A DNA stretch of 64,000 bases, from NCBI RefSeq assembly GCF_005406125.1, contig NZ_BIXZ01000007.1, positions 62,001 through 126,000 on the forward strand. The letters are read 5' to 3'. Source of the DNA: Haloarcula mannanilytica. GTDB taxonomy: Archaea; Halobacteriota; Halobacteria; Halobacteriales; Haloarculaceae. The notes below the pieces were generated by a model. That model searched no databases, was not told the origin of the DNA, and worked only from the letters and a program-made list of their open reading frames with translations. Each line of letters begins with the position of its first letter. Within the stretch, counting starts at the first letter, position 1. Positions 60,380 to 64,000 of the stretch are shown piece by piece. Made by a program: the position numbers and the translations under genes.

Positions 60380-61321
60380 ATGAGTATCGATGGAATCGTC
60401 GGATTCCTGTTTATCGCACTGAGCGTCGCGTCCCTGTACTTGCTCGTCGCGGTCGGCCTCTCGATCGTGTTCGGATCGCTTAAATACGTAAACATGGCAC
60501 ACGGAGTGCTATACCTGGGTGGCGCATACATCGGCCTCCTCATCGCATCGAGCGAGCAGTATGGCGGGCTCCTGAGTGATCTGGGCCAGGTCGGGCTCGG
60601 CTGGGGGTTCATTCCAGCGCTGATACTGACCCCGGTCATTATTTTCGTCCTGGGTATCGTCATGGAGCGGTTCCTGGCGAAGCCGTTCTACGAACGCGAT
60701 CTGCTCGATCAGTTGCTGGTGACGTTCGGGGTTCTGATCGCTGCCCAGGAGTTCGTCGCCATCATCTTTGGTCGGACGGGGACCATCTATCCCCGCCCCG
60801 AGTGGCTCACGGGCGCGATATCGCTTCCCGTTATCGGCACACCGCCCGGGATGAGCGCGGCGTCGACGATACGCGTACTGGTTGTTGCGCTCACACTCGT
60901 TCTCATCCTGGCCATCTTCGCGTTCTTCAAGTACACCGACTACGGGCTCGCAGTGCGTGCGGGGACAGAGGACTCGGAGATGGCTGAGATGCTCGGGATC
61001 CGAGTCGGACGGCCGTTCCTGCTGATATTCGCCGTCGGGTCCGCGTACGCGGGCCTCGCGGGCGTACTCGGGGGCTCGCTGTTTAACGTCACCTCCGGAA
61101 TCGGCATGGAAATAATCATCCCCTCGCTGGTCATCGTGATAATGGGCGGCGTCGGCAGCCTCAGAGGGACAGTGGTCGGGGCGCTTCTGGCCGGTCTCTT
61201 TTTCGCGACAGCCACCGAACTTATGCCGAGCATGACTAGGGCCAGTATTTACCTGCTGGCAATCGTGGTCCTGTCTCTCAGACCGAACGGGATCTTCCCC
61301 TCCACGGAGGTCGGGCAATGA
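60380..61321 (+). CDS. livH: Branched-chain amino acid-type ABC transporter permease LivH
   Basis: A 313-aa permease of normal LivH length with about eight helices: LLVAVGLSIVFGSLKYVNMAHGVLYLGGAYIGLL, ERFLAKPFYERDLLDQLLVTFGVLIAAQEF, YGLAVRAGTEDSEMAEMLGIRV and VIMGGVGSLRGTVVGALLAGL. Start at 60380, 219 bases after the binding-protein stop; that gap holds no gene. Overlaps livM by 4 bases. Confidence 0.9.
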   Translation: MSIDGIVGFLFIALSVASLYLLVAVGLSIVFGSLKYVNMAHGVLYLGGAYIGLLIASSEQYGGLLSDLGQVGLGWGFIPALILTPVIIFVLGIVMERFLAKPFYERDLLDQLLVTFGVLIAAQEFVAIIFGRTGTIYPRPEWLTGAISLPVIGTPPGMSAASTIRVLVVALTLVLILAIFAFFKYTDYGLAVRAGTEDSEMAEMLGIRVGRPFLLIFAVGSAYAGLAGVLGGSLFNVTSGIGMEIIIPSLVIVIMGGVGSLRGTVVGALLAGLFFATATELMPSMTRASIYLLAIVVLSLRPNGIFPSTEVGQ

Positions 61322-62460
61322 GTATTGACACGATTCGCAACAGCGTCAACGGCGACTCGACGTTGGTTAGCTGGGAGACGTGGAATCGAATCAAACACAC
61401 TGAACGATTCGTCTTCCTGTCGTCGGTCCTGTTCGTGCTCCTGTTCTCGTACACGTTCGGACGGGCACCTGTTATTTCAGGGATTTTCCGGGGCTATCAC
61501 GGACTCGCGATGACGATACTCATCTGGTCGATCTTCGCCCTCGGCTTCAATCTCCTCCTGGGACAGACCGGATTGCTCTCGTTTGGACACGCCATGTTCT
61601 TCGGAACGGCGAGTTACGCTGCAGCGCTGTTCGCGATTCACGTGTACAACGAGCCACTCGTCGTCGTGCTTGTCGGGACGCTGGCTGCGGTGGCCCTCGG
61701 TGTGGTTTCGGCGCTGATATTGCTTCGTCTACACACCGTTTACTTCTCAATCGTCGCGCTCGCGATAGCCCAGCTCCTCTACTTCCTCGCTCGGGAGCCG
61801 CTGGTCGAGATAACGAAGGGGATAAACGGGCTCGACATCCCGCGCGTTGCTCTCCTGGGAATCATCGACCTGGAGCACGAATACAGCGGTCTCGTCGGCA
61901 CACTCCTGGTGAATAACCTCTACATCTTCATCGGGGTCTTCTTCGTCGCCGTCGTCGCGCTCATCACGCGAATCCGAAAGTCGCCTTACGGGCTGATATT
62001 CAAGTCCATACGGGAAAACGAGAAGCGGACGGCGTTTGTGGGACTCGACGTTTGGCGCTACAAGTTCGCGGCGTTCATCCTCTCGGCGGCGATTGTCGGA
62101 CTCGCCGGAGGCCTGATGGCCGTCAACACGCAGTTCGCTGGGGTTGAGCGCCTCTACTGGTCCGTCAGCGGTGACATCGTCGTGATGACCGTCCTCGGTG
62201 GGCTGGGAACGCTCGCCGGACCCGTTATCGGGACGTTCGTCTTCTTTTATTTCAAAGGCATCGTCAACGGGTTCCCGGCGCTGGGCAACTACTGGTTGCT
62301 CCTGCTGTCGCTGTCGTTCACTGCCGTCGTGTGGATCTATCCGGACGGAATCTGGGGCATGCTCACCGACTTTACTGTGGCGCTTCGTGACCCGAAGGAA
62401 CTGGTGGCGAAAACGAAACAGCGGCTGGCGAACCTGCTCCCGTCCGGGGGTGAGCGCTGA
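61318..62460 (+). CDS. livM: Branched-chain amino acid-type ABC transporter permease LivM
   Basis: A 380-aa permease: FALGFNLLLGQTGLLSFGHAMFFGTASYAAAL, VYFSIVALAIAQLLYFLAREPLVEITKGINGL, SPYGLIFKSIRENEKRTAFVGLDVWRYKFAAFILSAAIVGLAGGLMAVNTQF and TVLGGLGTLAGPVIGTF. About 60 extra residues at the N-terminus are hydrophilic then hydrophobic. Overlaps livH by 4 bases and livG by 1 (TGATG). Confidence 0.9.
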   Translation: MSIDTIRNSVNGDSTLVSWETWNRIKHTERFVFLSSVLFVLLFSYTFGRAPVISGIFRGYHGLAMTILIWSIFALGFNLLLGQTGLLSFGHAMFFGTASYAAALFAIHVYNEPLVVVLVGTLAAVALGVVSALILLRLHTVYFSIVALAIAQLLYFLAREPLVEITKGINGLDIPRVALLGIIDLEHEYSGLVGTLLVNNLYIFIGVFFVAVVALITRIRKSPYGLIFKSIRENEKRTAFVGLDVWRYKFAAFILSAAIVGLAGGLMAVNTQFAGVERLYWSVSGDIVVMTVLGGLGTLAGPVIGTFVFFYFKGIVNGFPALGNYWLLLLSLSFTAVVWIYPDGIWGMLTDFTVALRDPKELVAKTKQRLANLLPSGGER

Positions 62461-63221
62461 TGGCACTGCTCGAAACACAGGGCCTGACGAAGGAGTTCGG
62501 GGGTCTCACGGCACTCAACAACGTCGATATGGCTGTCGAAGCGGGTGAGCTAGTCTCGCTTATCGGCCCGAACGGCGCTGGGAAGTCAACGCTCATCAAT
62601 ACGATAACAGGACAGCTGTCGCCGACGCGGGGCGATGTCTACTACGACGGGACCGACCTCGTCGGGATGAAACCGTTCGAAATCGCGCAACTCGGGGTCG
62701 GCCGGTCGTTCCAGACCGCGTCGATTCTGCCGGAACTGACGGTCCGTGAGAACATCCAGGTCGCGTCCTTCGCGGCGGAGCACGGATCGTTCAGGATCAA
62801 CTTCCTCCGTCGTCGTGACTCCTTCGAGGAAGTGCAAGCACAGACGGACGACATTTTGGAAACAATCGGTCTCGACTCGGAGGCCGACTCGGACGCTCGG
62901 TCGCTCCCGTACGGTGACAAACGTCGACTCGAAGTGGCGATCGGACTCGCGACCGATCCGGACCTGCTGTTCATGGACGAGCCGACGGCCGGGATGTCTC
63001 CTGCGGAGACCGAAATGACAGTGAATCTCATCGGCGACCTGCTGACCGACTGGGGAATGACGATATTCCTCGTCGAGCACGACATGGACATCGTCTTCGA
63101 CGTTTCGGACCGCATCTTTACGCTCCACCAGGGAGAGCTGATCGCACGCGGCACGCCGGAAGAAATCAGAGATCATCCGGCCGTCAGAGAAGCCTATCTC
63201 GGCGGGGGTGAAGAGGCGTGA
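62460..63221 (+). CDS. livG: ABC transporter ATP-binding protein LivG
   Basis: A 253-aa ATPase of normal size: Walker A GPNGAGKST, Q-loop GRSFQTASILPELTVRENIQVAS, Walker B LLFMDEPTAGM and H-loop VEHDMDIVFDVSDR. The ABC signature is degenerate, LPYGDKRRLEVAIGL in place of LSGGQ, as in many LivG proteins (LPYGxQRRLEIARAL). It lacks the Gly-rich insertion of the LivG at 3618. Overlaps livF by 4 bases. Confidence 0.92.
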   Translation: MALLETQGLTKEFGGLTALNNVDMAVEAGELVSLIGPNGAGKSTLINTITGQLSPTRGDVYYDGTDLVGMKPFEIAQLGVGRSFQTASILPELTVRENIQVASFAAEHGSFRINFLRRRDSFEEVQAQTDDILETIGLDSEADSDARSLPYGDKRRLEVAIGLATDPDLLFMDEPTAGMSPAETEMTVNLIGDLLTDWGMTIFLVEHDMDIVFDVSDRIFTLHQGELIARGTPEEIRDHPAVREAYLGGGEEA

Positions 63222-63961
63222 GCCTGCTCCATCTGGATGACGTGCACGCCTATTACGGACCGAGTCACATCCTGCGGGGCGTCACGCTCAGCATCGAAGA
63301 AGGTGAAATCGTCACACTCCTCGGACGGAACGGTGCCGGCAAGACCACCACCGTTCGGAGCATCGCCGGTACCGAACCGCCCGAAGTTCGGTCCGGAGCG
63401 ATCCGTTTCGACGGGACAGACATTACGGACTGGCCGGCCGACAATGTTGCGATGGGCGGCATCGGCGTCGTCCCCGAGGGGCGTCGCCTGTTCACCGAAC
63501 TGACGGTCGAGGAGAACCTCGAAATGTCCAAGATCACCCGTGGCTGGTGGAACACGATCCGCCGCGGCGGGCTCGGTGGCGACGACAGTACGATGGCGCT
63601 CGGGGAACTCTACGACCTGTTTCCTCGACTGGAAGAACGGCGAGAGCAGGAAGCCGGAACGCTCTCCGGTGGAGAACAACAGATGCTATCGATTGCGCGG
63701 ACGCTCCGATTACCGGATCTGAAGCTATTACTGTTGGACGAGCCGACCGAGGGCCTGGCCCCACAGATAGTCAAGGCGGTCGGTGACTCCATTAACGAAA
63801 TCGCCGGCCAGGGACTGACGGTGCTGCTAATCGAGCAGAACGTCCGCGAGGCGCTTCGCATCGCAGACCGCGGATACGTCCTCGATCAGGGCGACATCGT
63901 CTACGAGGGTACTGTCGAGGAACTCGAAAACAAAGACCTCGACGAATACCTCGTCGTATAG
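63218..63961 (+). CDS. livF: ABC transporter ATP-binding protein LivF
   Basis: A 247-aa ATPase, last gene of the second liv operon in the window. Walker A GRNGAGKTT, GIGVVPEGRRLFTELTVEENLEMS, signature LSGGEQQMLSIARTL, Walker B LLLLDEPTEGLAPQIV and H-loop LIEQNVREAL. Starts with GTG, overlapping the livG stop (GTGA). The remaining 39 bases of the window hold nothing recognisable. Confidence 0.93.
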   Translation: MSLLHLDDVHAYYGPSHILRGVTLSIEEGEIVTLLGRNGAGKTTTVRSIAGTEPPEVRSGAIRFDGTDITDWPADNVAMGGIGVVPEGRRLFTELTVEENLEMSKITRGWWNTIRRGGLGGDDSTMALGELYDLFPRLEERREQEAGTLSGGEQQMLSIARTLRLPDLKLLLLDEPTEGLAPQIVKAVGDSINEIAGQGLTVLLIEQNVREALRIADRGYVLDQGDIVYEGTVEELENKDLDEYLVV

Positions 63962-64000
63962 CGACGGGACGGTCGGATGACGCTGTCTCTCGACGGCCGA

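Overview
The window reads as a chromosome segment of an extremely halophilic archaeon, probably close to Haloarcula. The proteins are acidic, the genes are GC-rich, secreted binding proteins carry Tat signals followed by a lipobox, TATA boxes sit about 25-30 nt before start codons (leaderless transcripts), and the regulators are haloarchaeal types (HTH_10, AbrB-PhoU, IclR). No rRNA, tRNA, CRISPR array or intact insertion sequence was recognised.

Layout. (1) 1-11.8 kb: the end of a methylenetetrahydrofolate reductase, a branched-chain-type ABC transporter operon (livHMGF) whose permeases and LivG carry large insertions, its Tat lipoprotein binding protein, glyA, a GcvT/DmdA-like aminomethyltransferase and dihydrofolate reductase. 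(2) 11.9-23.5 kb: a catabolic island with AT-rich spacers: an HTH_10 regulator, gene remnants including a truncated nitrilase, a betaine-aldehyde-dehydrogenase-like enzyme, an amidohydrolase/Rieske pair, an IclR regulator and a four-gene betaine-type (OpuC-like) ABC transporter. (3) 23.5-37.6 kb: cysE, folD, an anthranilate/aminodeoxychorismate synthase pair, a BCCT onium-compound carrier, a K+ channel, RidA and a two-subunit formate dehydrogenase. (4) 37.9-40.7 kb: a GlcG/HbpS-like protein and an orphan siderophore-type binding protein under a double TTAGG-N4-CCTAA operator. (5) 40.7-53.3 kb: a complete carbon-phosphorus lyase core (phnGHIJKLM) continued by a TIM-barrel protein and a HAD phosphatase, divergent from phnDCE, then two PhoU-domain DNA-binding regulators. 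(6) 53.4-57.3 kb: membrane and regulatory proteins with AT-rich spacers. (7) 57.5-64 kb: an IclR regulator and a second, normal-sized liv operon.

How it may work together (inference). BCCT, OpuC-like and Liv systems would import methylated or amide nitrogen compounds. The GcvT-like enzyme would pass methyl groups to tetrahydrofolate; MetF and FolD would oxidise them, GlyA would use methylene-THF, and formate dehydrogenase would burn the formate. The phn block would release phosphate from alkylphosphonates. Two different IclR-type operator sequences can be read directly, each repeated around its own regulator and putative targets.
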